Assembly (NCBI GenBank): GCA_023393525.1
Contig: JAEWKZ010000013.1
Coordinates: forward strand, 60,291-124,290
DNA: 64,000 nt
Direction of reading: 5' to 3'
From: Pseudomonadota bacterium
GTDB taxonomy: Bacteria; Desulfobacterota; Desulfovibrionia; Desulfovibrionales; Desulfomicrobiaceae
Positions 25,107-33,217 of this stretch are shown one piece after another. The notes beneath the pieces were generated by a model. That model was not told where the DNA came from, made no database searches, and was given only the letters and a program-made list of their open reading frames with translations. Both the position numbers and the translations under genes were made by a program. Each line of letters opens with the position of its first letter. Positions within the stretch are counted from its first letter, which is position 1.

Positions 25107-25715
25107 ATGAAACGCTCAGCAACGCCCATCCTGCGAACGCTCATGGCGGCGCTCCTGATCCTGGCCGCCGCAACCGGCCAGGCCCGGGGCGAAAACATGG
25201 TCCGTCCGCAAGCGACGGAAAGGCGCGACGATGCGCTGTATGCTTCCATGGAAGCCAGACGGCACGTGGAAGGCGGGCAAAAACTGGAGCGGGAGAAAAA
25301 CCTTTCCGGAGCCATAGCTTCGTACTCCAAGGCCGCGAGCCTCGTTCCGGATTCAGCCGAAGTCCATTTCGCCCTGGGCGAAGCGCTGGTCAAAGCCGCC
25401 CGCGACCAGGAAGCCCTGGTCAGCTACACCCTGGCCGTGACCATCGCCCCGAAACACCGCAGAGCGCTCCACAGCCGAGCGCGACTCTGTCTGCGCATGA
25501 AGCTTTACGCCCAGGCCCGCAAAGACTTGAGCCAACTCATAGACCTAGTGCCCGGAGTCGCGGACTATCATTACCAGCGTGCGACAACGCTCATGAAGAT
25601 GAAAAGCGTCACCGAAGCCTATCACGACTTTCTGCGCGCCCACGAACTCGACAACAAATACCCACGACCGACCCTGATCTGGAAAAAGGACTCGGTGCCG
25701 AAAAAGGTCGTGTAG
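25107..25715 (+). CDS. Secreted tetratricopeptide-repeat protein
   Basis: 202 residues. N-terminal signal peptide (MKRSATPILRTLMAALLILA, cleavage near AATGQARG). From about residue 50 there are three to four TPR units: NLSGAIASYSKAASLVPDSA, EALVSYTLAVTIAPKH, QARKDLSQLIDLVPG and EAYHDFLRAHELDNKYP, each with the repeat Ala/Pro spacing. A periplasmic protein-protein adaptor. Strong GGAGG ribosome site 6 bases before ATG. It converges on the export cassette ending at 25884, so it might be a periplasmic helper for that system, but there is no direct evidence. Confidence 0.82.
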   Translation: MKRSATPILRTLMAALLILAAATGQARGENMVRPQATERRDDALYASMEARRHVEGGQKLEREKNLSGAIASYSKAASLVPDSAEVHFALGEALVKAARDQEALVSYTLAVTIAPKHRRALHSRARLCLRMKLYAQARKDLSQLIDLVPGVADYHYQRATTLMKMKSVTEAYHDFLRAHELDNKYPRPTLIWKKDSVPKKVV

Positions 25716-25754
25716 CCAAGAGAGCATTGCGCTCCAGGATTCGCCGACAGAACG

Positions 25755-25800
25755 CGAAACAAGCGGGTCGCGGACTTCAATCCGCAACCCGCTACTTGTT
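25755..25800. terminator. Bidirectional terminator-like hairpin between TPR gene and export cassette
   Basis: AGCGGGTCGCGGA (25762-25774) pairs with TCCGCAACCCGCT (25781-25793) with one mismatch and a 6-base loop. Outer bases AACAAG and CTTGTT extend the stem with a small bulge. Located between two convergent transcription units; T-rich bases follow on the + strand and A-rich bases precede. Confidence 0.6.
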
Positions 25801-25883
25801 GTCCCACCCGATGCCGTTTGAACCCGTGAGGATTATTCGCTCGAAATCAAGACTTCGCCGCCGGTGGCGCCCTTTGAACGCGA

Positions 25884-26597
25884 TCAGAAGAGCACCCGGC
25901 ACTTCATGCCCGCCGGCAGCCGAAGCTTTGGGTTGGGAAGCTCCAGGCGCACGCCGAAGGTTCCGCTGGCGGCATCGATGACCTTGTCCACGATCACGAC
26001 CTTGGCGCCGTACTCGCCGCCCACGGGCTCGTCCGGCAGGACCGTGGCCGTGGCCCCTTCCATGATGGACCCGATATACTGGACAGGAATGACCAGCTCG
26101 ACGCTCAAGGGGTCGATCTGCGCCACGGTCAGAAAGGGCTCCTCGCCGACATAGCCGCCCGGCGCGCCCGTGCGCTTGACCACCACGCCCCTGATCGTGC
26201 TGCGGATGACCCGCATTTCAAGCTGCGCCTTGGCTTCGGCCACCATCAGCCGGGCCAGTTGCAGCTCGGTCTCGATCTCGTCCTTTTCATGCACCGAAAT
26301 GAGTTTTTTCCTGGTCAGTTCCTCGTTGCGCTGGGACTTGCGCTGCCCGAAACCCACCTTGGCCTCGGCCGTGCGCAGGGCCGCGGCTTCGACCCCGGAC
26401 TTGAGCCGGGCCAGAATCTGCCCGACCTCGACCTTGTCTCCCCGCTCGACCATGACCTTCTCCAGGATGCCCGGAACCTGACTGCCGAAATTGACGGTCT
26501 CGCGAGGCTCGATAAGCCCTTCAAAGGGAGGCAGATCCCCGGCTTGAACCGTGGCTGCCAGCATGCACAACAGTGCCAGGAAAAATATGCGTTTCAT
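25884..26597 (-). CDS. Periplasmic membrane-fusion (HlyD/RND adaptor-like) protein
   Basis: 237 residues, short for the family. Signal peptide MKRIFFLALLCMLAATVQA. A biotinyl-lipoyl half motif (GLIEPRETVNFGSQVPGILEKVMVERGD, quoted here in part: VPGILEKVMVERGDKVEVGQ) is followed by an alpha-hairpin (about 65-125) and the second half GVVVKRTGAPGGYVGEEPFLTV, then a beta barrel ending LPAGMKCRVLF. It links an inner-membrane partner to an outer-membrane channel. ATG 26597 is preceded by GAGGAG. Last gene of the seven-gene cassette, 77 bases after the SecA-like gene. A third adaptor in the same cassette is unusual. Confidence 0.85.
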   Translation of the reverse strand: MKRIFFLALLCMLAATVQAGDLPPFEGLIEPRETVNFGSQVPGILEKVMVERGDKVEVGQILARLKSGVEAAALRTAEAKVGFGQRKSQRNEELTRKKLISVHEKDEIETELQLARLMVAEAKAQLEMRVIRSTIRGVVVKRTGAPGGYVGEEPFLTVAQIDPLSVELVIPVQYIGSIMEGATATVLPDEPVGGEYGAKVVIVDKVIDAASGTFGVRLELPNPKLRLPAGMKCRVLF

Positions 26598-26674
26598 CTC
26601 TTGTTCTCCTCGATGCGTATGGTCCCGTGTTTCCGTCGGGACTGAAACAGCCCAGACACGGGAAAAAGACGTTG

Positions 26675-28666
26675 CTACTCGAACCTTCCGGCAAAGGCCA
26701 TCAGGCTGCCCTGCGCCTGGTCCTGCCGGAACAGGTTCCGGCGCACCCGGGCGTTGTGCCGCTCCACGCTGCGCTGCATGCGCCGCAGCAGCCAGCGCGC
26801 CGCGAATTGGGGCGTCCCCGTCCGGGCGACGGCGAACATGGCCAAGCGGATGAACGGGTCGCCCCATTTGCCCTGGAACAGGAAATCCTCCAGGGACAGG
26901 ATGCCTTCAAAGCTCCCGGGGTCACCCTGCCGCCCGCACCGCCCGGCCAGCTGACGATCGATGCGCGCGGCCTCATGGTATTCCGTGATGACGACGTGCA
27001 GGCCGCCCGCTTCGCGCACCTCGGGCGCGAGCATGATGTCCGTGCCCCGCCCGGCCATGTTCGTTGCGATGGTCACGCTTCCCGGCTGGCCCGCCCGGCT
27101 GATGACCCCGGCCTCCTCTGCGTCCTGCTTGGCGCTCAGGACCAGATGCGGCAGCCCCGCTTCCCGGACGCGGGCGGCAAGCTCCTCGGAGGCCGCCACA
27201 GTGCGCGTCCCGACGAGTACGGCCCGGCCCTGCCGGTGCAGTTCGCCGATCCGGTCCACCACGGCCCGCCATTTGTCGTGCCGGGTGGGAAAAACCCTCT
27301 CCTTTTGCCTGCGCCGGATCACCGGCCTGTGGGTGGGCATGCGCAGCGTGGCCAGACCGTAGACGTTCCACAGCTCGTCCTTCACCTCGCGCGCGGTGCC
27401 GGTCATACCCGCAAGCCTCAGGTAGCGCCTGAAAAATCGCTGATAGCTGATCTTGGCCAAGGGTTCCCGGCGCTGGGTAAGCTCGCACCCCTCCTTGAGC
27501 TCGATGAGCTGGTGCAACCCCTGCTCCCAGGAACGGTCGGGCATGACGCGACCCGTAAATTCGTCGATGATCTGCACCTTGCCGTCGCGGACCAGGTACT
27601 GTTCGTCGCGACGAAACAGATGCAGGGCCGTCAGGGCCTGATGCACCGCCCCCTCCCGCCGCACCAGGCCGCTCCACAGGGCGCCCAGCCGCCGCGCCGC
27701 GTCCTCGATGCGGCTCCGCCCGGCCGGAGTCAGCAGGATATGCCGCCGGGCCTCGTCGAGCTGGAAATCCCTGTCCCGAACGAAATCGCCAGCCAGCCCC
27801 AGGGCCTGTTCCAGAAATTCCCGCTCTTCTCTCACACCGGAGGAACCGGAGATGATGAGCGGGGTCCGAGCCTCGTCGATGAGCACGCTGTCGGCCTCGT
27901 CCACGATGGCGAAATGCAGGCCGCGCATGAGCAGCCGTCCGGCGCGGGAGCCCTGTCCGCTCAGGCTTTCGGCCTGGACCATGATCGGGTCCGGCCGATC
28001 GGCCAGGGTCAGGCGGTCGCGCAGGTAGTCGAAGACCAGTTCCTTGTTGGTGGCATAGGTGATGTCGCATCCGTAGGCCTGACGCCGCTCATCAGGCGAC
28101 TGCCCGTGCACCACGCACCCCACGCTCAGGCCCAGGGCCCGAAACAGGGGCGCGGTGTTCTCGGCGTCGCGGCCCGTGAGGTAGTCGTTGACGCTGATGA
28201 CATGCACCGGCAGCCCGGCCAGGGCCGCCGTGGCCGCCGTCAGGGTGGCCGTCAGGGTCTTGCCCTCGCCGGTCTCCATCTCCGCCACCATGCCGCGCAG
28301 CATGACCAGAGCGCCCATGACCTGGCTGTCGTGGTGGCGAAGCCCAAGGACGCGGGCGGAGAATTCCCGGATCAGGGCGAAGCTGTCCGCCACGTGGGCC
28401 GGGAGAAAACCGTCGGTCAGCAATCGCTGGCGAAGCGGACGGATCTCGGCGGTCAGCTCCTTTTCGCTCAAGCCGGACAGACGCAGGCCCGCCGCGCCCA
28501 CGGCCCTCGTCTCCCGCCCAAGCCATCCGCCCTTTCCGAGCAACGCCAGGACGCGCCCGTGCAGACGGTGCGCCTGGCGCTCAAGCCAGGTCTCGACCCG
28601 GTCGGGCCGTTCGGCCCGAACGTCGCGGGTGGCTGGAGGATGAACCAGATGGAACCGACTAGTCAT
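26675..28666 (-). CDS. SecA paralogue lacking the C-terminal wing and linker
   Basis: 663 residues against roughly 830-900 for housekeeping SecA. Intact DEAD motor: Walker A METGEGKT (130-137), NDYLTGRDAEN, Walker B/protomer segment VDEADSVLIDEARTPL (about 255-270), IIDEFTGRVMPDR, GMTGTA, TNMAGRGTDI and GRCGRQGDPGS. The chain stops just after the region equal to SecA's RKQLLEYDD (here RRNLFRQDQAQ), so the rest of the helical scaffold, the helical wing, the linker and the SecB-binding zinc site are missing. It is therefore an accessory ATPase. It is encoded between the M50-HlyD gene (11 bases) and a membrane-fusion gene, in the giant-protein cassette, and probably powers its export. Confidence 0.9.
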   Translation of the reverse strand: MTSRFHLVHPPATRDVRAERPDRVETWLERQAHRLHGRVLALLGKGGWLGRETRAVGAAGLRLSGLSEKELTAEIRPLRQRLLTDGFLPAHVADSFALIREFSARVLGLRHHDSQVMGALVMLRGMVAEMETGEGKTLTATLTAATAALAGLPVHVISVNDYLTGRDAENTAPLFRALGLSVGCVVHGQSPDERRQAYGCDITYATNKELVFDYLRDRLTLADRPDPIMVQAESLSGQGSRAGRLLMRGLHFAIVDEADSVLIDEARTPLIISGSSGVREEREFLEQALGLAGDFVRDRDFQLDEARRHILLTPAGRSRIEDAARRLGALWSGLVRREGAVHQALTALHLFRRDEQYLVRDGKVQIIDEFTGRVMPDRSWEQGLHQLIELKEGCELTQRREPLAKISYQRFFRRYLRLAGMTGTAREVKDELWNVYGLATLRMPTHRPVIRRRQKERVFPTRHDKWRAVVDRIGELHRQGRAVLVGTRTVAASEELAARVREAGLPHLVLSAKQDAEEAGVISRAGQPGSVTIATNMAGRGTDIMLAPEVREAGGLHVVITEYHEAARIDRQLAGRCGRQGDPGSFEGILSLEDFLFQGKWGDPFIRLAMFAVARTGTPQFAARWLLRRMQRSVERHNARVRRNLFRQDQAQGSLMAFAGRFE

Positions 28667-28677
28667 GATTCGCCACG

Positions 28678-30822
28678 CTACACGGCCAGGCGGGTGAGCA
28701 GCAGACGCCGTAGCGCCCGGTAGGCCCGCCAGGCCAAGGGTTCGGGACTGTGCTCGAAACGGACGTAGGCACGCTCTTCCACGTTGCCCGGCACGGGCCC
28801 CTCAAGGACCAGGTCGAACTGAAAGAGGCGCTCCAGCACGTGAGGGGCCTCCTTTTCCCGGGGGTCGAGGGCGAACCGGCCGCCGCCGTCGAGACTGAAG
28901 GCCAGGCTCGGCAGCACGCGGCTCGCTGCGGGCACCTCGCGAGACACCCACGCCGGCAGAACCTGTCCGATGTTTTCGGCCAGGCGCACCTCCACGCTGC
29001 GGACATCCGAGCGCACGCGCTCGATATCGGCCTGGGAGACCACGGTCCTGATGTGCATGCGCAGCGGGTCGACGATGTAGCCCACGGGCTCGCCGCGCCG
29101 CAGAAAGCGCCCCGGCAAATCCGCCTCGTCCTGAAGCACGAAAATCCCGGACGCGGGGCTGCGCGTGATCAGGGCCGCCTGACGCTCCAGGGCGCGAGCG
29201 ATCTCGGTTTCGATGCTTTTCAGTTCCTCGTCCAGCATGCCCGTCTCGGCGCGGTCCCTGTTCATGCTCACCTGGCGGCGAGCCTGGAATTCCTCCCGCC
29301 GGGCCTGCAACAGCCGGACCTGGGTTTCCAGCAACGGGTCCGCGCTGCGGATGAGCGGATCGCCGGGCTGTACGGCGGTCCCTCCGGGAGTGAGCACGGC
29401 CTCCACCATCCCCCCGGCAGCCGCGTACACCCGGGATTCCTCCGAAACCCAGACCACGCCTTCGGCGCTTGTGTACAGCGGTGTCGGAACCATGGCCAGA
29501 ACCCCGGCCAGCAGAACCAGAGGCAGGACCACCGTCATCATGACGCGAAGGCGCTTGCGTTGCATATGCGTATCCTTGACGAGAAAACCGGCCACGCGCC
29601 ACGTGGGCACGACGAGCATCATGAACACCGCCCAGATGGCCAGGACAATGCCCACGAAAAAAAACTGCCCGGCCACGAAAAGCACGATGCGCACGGAAAT
29701 GAAAATCCGGTAGCAGAAGGCAGCCACGGCGTAAAAGAACAGCCAGCGGGCTTCCCCGGGGGTGCGGGCCGGCGATTCGGCGCTTTCCACGCCCAAAGGA
29801 TAGCGCTTGCACAGGTAGCCCAGATAGCCGACGCCGCGTTGCGCCAGATTGGGAATCTCCAGCCAGTCCGAAAGAATGTAATAAGCGTCGAAACGTAGCA
29901 GCGGGTTGCCGTTGAAGAGGACCGTCGACACCCCGGCCACGAGCAGGGCCTTGTAGGCCAGGGCGCGCACGACTCCTGGCTCCACGTTCAGCCAGACCAG
30001 AAGCATGACGGCGGCCACGAAAAGCTCCACCATGATGCCCGCCCCCCCGACGAGCATGCGCTGCCGCTTGTCCCGGAAAGACGTCGACGAGGACGCGTCC
30101 ACGTACGGCAGGGGCATGAAGACCAACAGCATGATCCCCATCTCGTGCACCTCCCCGCCCTCCTTCTTGACCATGTAGGCGTGGCCGAACTCGTGCAGGA
30201 CCTTCAGCACGGGATAGAGCAGGCTGATCAGCAGCAGATTCTCCATGCCGAGGAGCGCGTCGGAGAAATCGCCTTGCAGGGCGTCCCAGTGCAGCACGGC
30301 CAGGACGGCGGCCGTGGCCACCGCCGCCATCCAGACCGCCAAGGCCTGCCAGCCGAGAAACGGGCGGACCCAGTGCATGGTCCGGGTCAGGAAGCGGTCC
30401 GGGTCCAGGAGCGGGAAGCGCAGGGACAGCGGCGAGGCCATCTGCGTGAACAGGCGGCTGCGTCTGCCCTTCACGCTGCGCTGGTGCAGGTCCGAAAAGT
30501 CGAGAATGACGCCGGTCTGCAAGAGATCGGCGCGGTACAGGCGGGCCAGGAGCTCGATGACCTCGTCCTGGGTGGGCATGTGGTCGCCCAGGCGGGCGCA
30601 GACGGCCCGCCAGATCTGGTCCATGGTCCGGCGGCCGTCCATCATGCCCGCCAGTTGGTAGGCCTCGGAGGAAAAGCGGTGATGGCGGCCGGTGAAGCCG
30701 TCCTGAATCACGTACCAGTCCTGGCCGCGATACTCGTGGCGTTCGATGCGCACATGGCTGCGCAGGCGCGGCTTGAGGGGGGCGACCCGGTACCACGACG
30801 GACTGAGCAGCGAAGCGCTCAT
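28678..30822 (-). CDS. PqqD-like / M50 site-2 protease / HlyD fusion protein
   Basis: 714 residues. (1) About 35-105 is a PqqD-like winged domain (YVIQDGFTGRHHRFSSEAYQ ... TMDQIW), of the kind that recognises peptides. (2) About 155-430 is a multi-helix membrane metalloprotease with HEFGH at 210-214 (zinc ligands His210, His214, Glu211) and a distal NPLLRFDAYYILSD segment supplying the third ligand. (3) About 440-640 is a HlyD-type adaptor (GMVEAVLTPGGTAVQPGDPL, a coiled coil, SPASGIFVLQDEADLPGRFL). It predicts an inner-membrane protein that binds, cleaves or holds a client and reaches across the periplasm. Located 22 bases after the GAF-HlyD gene. Confidence 0.88.
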   Translation of the reverse strand: MSASLLSPSWYRVAPLKPRLRSHVRIERHEYRGQDWYVIQDGFTGRHHRFSSEAYQLAGMMDGRRTMDQIWRAVCARLGDHMPTQDEVIELLARLYRADLLQTGVILDFSDLHQRSVKGRRSRLFTQMASPLSLRFPLLDPDRFLTRTMHWVRPFLGWQALAVWMAAVATAAVLAVLHWDALQGDFSDALLGMENLLLISLLYPVLKVLHEFGHAYMVKKEGGEVHEMGIMLLVFMPLPYVDASSSTSFRDKRQRMLVGGAGIMVELFVAAVMLLVWLNVEPGVVRALAYKALLVAGVSTVLFNGNPLLRFDAYYILSDWLEIPNLAQRGVGYLGYLCKRYPLGVESAESPARTPGEARWLFFYAVAAFCYRIFISVRIVLFVAGQFFFVGIVLAIWAVFMMLVVPTWRVAGFLVKDTHMQRKRLRVMMTVVLPLVLLAGVLAMVPTPLYTSAEGVVWVSEESRVYAAAGGMVEAVLTPGGTAVQPGDPLIRSADPLLETQVRLLQARREEFQARRQVSMNRDRAETGMLDEELKSIETEIARALERQAALITRSPASGIFVLQDEADLPGRFLRRGEPVGYIVDPLRMHIRTVVSQADIERVRSDVRSVEVRLAENIGQVLPAWVSREVPAASRVLPSLAFSLDGGGRFALDPREKEAPHVLERLFQFDLVLEGPVPGNVEERAYVRFEHSPEPLAWRAYRALRRLLLTRLAV

Positions 30823-30844
30823 GCGCAGGCCCCGCCGAGGCGTC

Positions 30845-32683
30845 TCAAGGCAGCCATTTCCAGAAGAAGAGGGTCAGCCATTCGCGCATGTCCCGGACCC
30901 AGATGCGGACCAGTTTGCGCCGGTCCACGGCGACCTTGCCCACCCCTTCCATGCCGGGGCGCAGGGTCTGGTCCACGCTGTCCAGCGTCGCCTCCACCCG
31001 GAAATGATTGCTGCCTTCCTCGGCCCTCGCGATGGGCGTGATCTTGCTGACCGTGAACCCGAATTCCTGGCCGGGCAGGGAGAAAAGGACCAGCTCACCG
31101 CGCTGTCCGACCCGCACGTCGGCGATGCGTCGCTCGTCGACCTTGAGAATGACCCGGTAGGAGTCCAGCGGCGTGACCTCGAAGAGCACGTCGCCCTGCT
31201 TCACGGCGCTGCCGAGGCGCTGGCTGAGATCGCCGCTGACGATGAGGCCGGGGAACGGCGCGGTGAGGCGGGTGCGGGCCAGTTGGGCGTCGGCCAGGTC
31301 CAGCTCGGCCTGAACCTGATTCAACTGCGCGCGGATGATGCTGGACTGGGCCCGGTCATGCTGGGATACGGCCTCCTGGAGCTGCTGCTCCAGCTGCCGC
31401 AGGCGGCTGGCGGTGACCATTCTGTCCAGGCGCAGGTCACGGTCGTCGAGAAGGCAGAGCTCGTCCCCCTCGAGCACCAGATCTCCGGCCCGGAACGGGG
31501 CCTGGTGGATGAAGCCGTCGAAGGGCACGGTCACGGCCCGGCGGATCCCCCCTTCCAGGGCGATGTCCGCGCGCAGGCGGTAATCCCCGTGGGCAAGGAA
31601 AAGGAACAGGGCCACGCATGCCAGCGCCGCCACGGCAAGCTTGCGGCCATAGTGCCGGGGGCCCAGCAGCCGCCCGGCCGCCTCGGTCAGACTGGCGCGG
31701 ACGTGGTCGAGGACGGAGCGGTCGGCCTGGCGCTTGGCCTCCAGGATGGGGCCGGCCAGGGCCGCCACGGCCCGGAAGAATTCCGCGTCGCGCTCCGTGA
31801 AGGGCTGGTCCGCGGCGCGTTCGACGGTCAGGGCGCCGTAGTAGCGATCCTGACCGTACAGGGGCAGAGTCAGGACCGAAACCATGGCCTGCTGGCGCGA
31901 GAGGGCTTCGTGCTCGCGGCAAATGACCGTGGCGTCGTCCGTGGGCCAGCATATCTCGCGACGCTGCAGCAGGGCTTCGTCCATGACCCGTTCGATGGTC
32001 CGGGTCAGGTTCATCTTCAGGTCGACCTCGGCGCTGTGCGAGACCGCTTCGAGGACAACGGCCCGCCGGCGCACGAAACCGAGGCTGACCCGCTCACACT
32101 TGGCCGCGGCCGCCAGTTCCGTGACGAAGGTCATGGCCGCCTCGCGGCAGGATGGCCGGTCCAGGGTCAGGGCCAGCATGTCCACCGCCGTTCCGAGGCG
32201 CAGCAGGCGGGCCTTGTCCTCGTCGGCCTCCCGGCGGCGCAGGAGCAGCTCCAGCCACGAACAGCCCCATTGCAGCTGCTCCATGGCCCGGTTCAGATCG
32301 GCCTCGCTGTCCGCCGCCAGCTCCATGGCCACCACGGCGAACAGCCTGTCATCCACCCGGACGGGGTAGACCATGGCATACCGGTCGGCGGCATCCAGTT
32401 CCAGCACCAGGCCGCGGCCGTCCTCGATGACCCGCTCCAGAGCCTCGGCCAGCCGGGCCGGGTCCGCGCCGCCGTACGGCCACACCGCAGCGGGAGCGAA
32501 CTGCCCGTCCGCCCCCTCGGTGACCAGAATCCCCTGGACCACGCCCGCAATCAGGCCGCTCTGCAGCCCGATCCACCCCTGGAAATACTCACGGGTGCTC
32601 GAAGCCGACGAGAACTCGGCCCATGACAGGACGGGCCCTGCTCCGGTCGGTGCGGAGTCCTGTATGGTGGTGTTGCTGCTCAT
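30845..32683 (-). CDS. GAF-GAF-HlyD fusion (sensor-linked membrane-fusion protein)
   Basis: 612 residues. A cytoplasmic part holds a GAF-like region about 30-125 (AAVWPYGG ... YPVRVDDRLFAVVAMEL) and a clearer GAF domain about 160-315 (VSVLTLPLYGQDRYYGALTV, FTERDAEFFRAVAALAGPIL). One membrane helix lies about 348-364 (LAVAALACVALFLFLA). A periplasmic HlyD adaptor runs about 370-600 (GFIHQAPFRAGDLVLEGDEL, coiled coil, RLTAPFPGLIVSGDLSQRLG). GAF domains usually bind small molecules or mediate dimerisation, so the adaptor may be gated by a cytoplasmic signal. The gene follows an intrinsic terminator and a palindrome, suggesting its own promoter. Confidence 0.87.
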   Translation of the reverse strand: MSSNTTIQDSAPTGAGPVLSWAEFSSASSTREYFQGWIGLQSGLIAGVVQGILVTEGADGQFAPAAVWPYGGADPARLAEALERVIEDGRGLVLELDAADRYAMVYPVRVDDRLFAVVAMELAADSEADLNRAMEQLQWGCSWLELLLRRREADEDKARLLRLGTAVDMLALTLDRPSCREAAMTFVTELAAAAKCERVSLGFVRRRAVVLEAVSHSAEVDLKMNLTRTIERVMDEALLQRREICWPTDDATVICREHEALSRQQAMVSVLTLPLYGQDRYYGALTVERAADQPFTERDAEFFRAVAALAGPILEAKRQADRSVLDHVRASLTEAAGRLLGPRHYGRKLAVAALACVALFLFLAHGDYRLRADIALEGGIRRAVTVPFDGFIHQAPFRAGDLVLEGDELCLLDDRDLRLDRMVTASRLRQLEQQLQEAVSQHDRAQSSIIRAQLNQVQAELDLADAQLARTRLTAPFPGLIVSGDLSQRLGSAVKQGDVLFEVTPLDSYRVILKVDERRIADVRVGQRGELVLFSLPGQEFGFTVSKITPIARAEEGSNHFRVEATLDSVDQTLRPGMEGVGKVAVDRRKLVRIWVRDMREWLTLFFWKWLP

Positions 32684-32755
32684 AATAATGAAACCCGATC
32701 AACGGCGACGCCGGTGCAGACTGAAGGCCAAGCCCCCTTTTCAGCTGCTCAGTTA

Positions 32756-32769
32756 ACCAGCTAGCTGGT
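32756..32769. promoter_or_regulatory. 14-base perfect palindrome upstream of the GAF-HlyD gene
   Basis: ACCAGCTAGCTGGT, extended imperfectly by TTA and CAA. It lies 73 bases before the GAF-HlyD start and right after the terminator that closes the DUF3467 transcript, so it is placed as a possible operator for a second promoter in the cassette. Confidence 0.4.
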
Positions 32770-32770
32770 C

Positions 32771-32831
32771 AAAAAACAAGGAAAAACAGGCATCAGGCCC
32801 GGCCCGGCACGCCGCCGCACCGGGCCTGATG
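32771..32831 (-). terminator. Intrinsic terminator inside the cassette, after the DUF3467 gene
   Basis: CATCAGGCCCGG (32791-32802) and CCGGGCCTGATG (32820-32831) form a perfect 12-bp stem with a 17-base loop. On the minus strand it is followed by a T-rich tract (complement of 32771-32790). It would end or attenuate transcripts coming from the tolC and giant genes before the export-ATPase genes. Confidence 0.75.
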
Positions 32832-32850
32832 CGAAGGTCCGCGTCCCGCC

Positions 32851-33171
32851 CTATTGCGGCGTGACGTCGGGCATTTCGAGGCTGATCACGCCGAAACGCT
32901 TCTCGTACTCGTTCATGGTGTTGGCCAGGAGAATGGCCAGGCGCTTGGCCGCGTAGGGATTGATGATGACGCGGTCGGAAAGCTCGATGACCAGATCCTT
33001 CTGCGACGGGTGCCAGTTCTTGTTGACGCCGAACATGAGCGCCACTTCCTCGCGCGTGCTCGATACGTTGCAGACATTGGCGTACGTGGTACGCATGCGG
33101 CTTCCGTCCCAGCGGATCTGCCCCGCCTGGTCTTCCGCCTTTTCCTGGGGCGTCTTGTCTTCCATTGTCAC
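32851..33171 (-). CDS. DUF3467 protein
   Basis: 106 residues. The DUF3467 pattern is clear: MRTTYANVCNVSSTREEVAL, MFGVNKNW, LSDRVIINPYAAKRLAILL. Function of this small cytoplasmic family is unknown. The start is GTG 33171, with AAGGAG about 7 bases upstream; the ATG two codons later is too far from that site. It lies 46 bases after the giant surface-protein gene and in front of the terminator, so it is probably co-transcribed with tolC and the giant gene and may act in its folding or export. Confidence 0.88.
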   Translation of the reverse strand: MTMEDKTPQEKAEDQAGQIRWDGSRMRTTYANVCNVSSTREEVALMFGVNKNWHPSQKDLVIELSDRVIINPYAAKRLAILLANTMNEYEKRFGVISLEMPDVTPQ

Positions 33172-33217
33172 GTGTACACTCCTTGTATGTTGCGGGCTCC
33201 GTATGAAAAAGGCCGGA

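Noticed and set aside
26573..28723. 716-codon + strand frame opposite the SecA-like gene
   Set aside because: Antisense of an unmistakable SecA motor; no ribosome site and no protein-like motifs. The 626-codon frame at 30746-32626 is rejected for the same reason against the GAF-HlyD gene.
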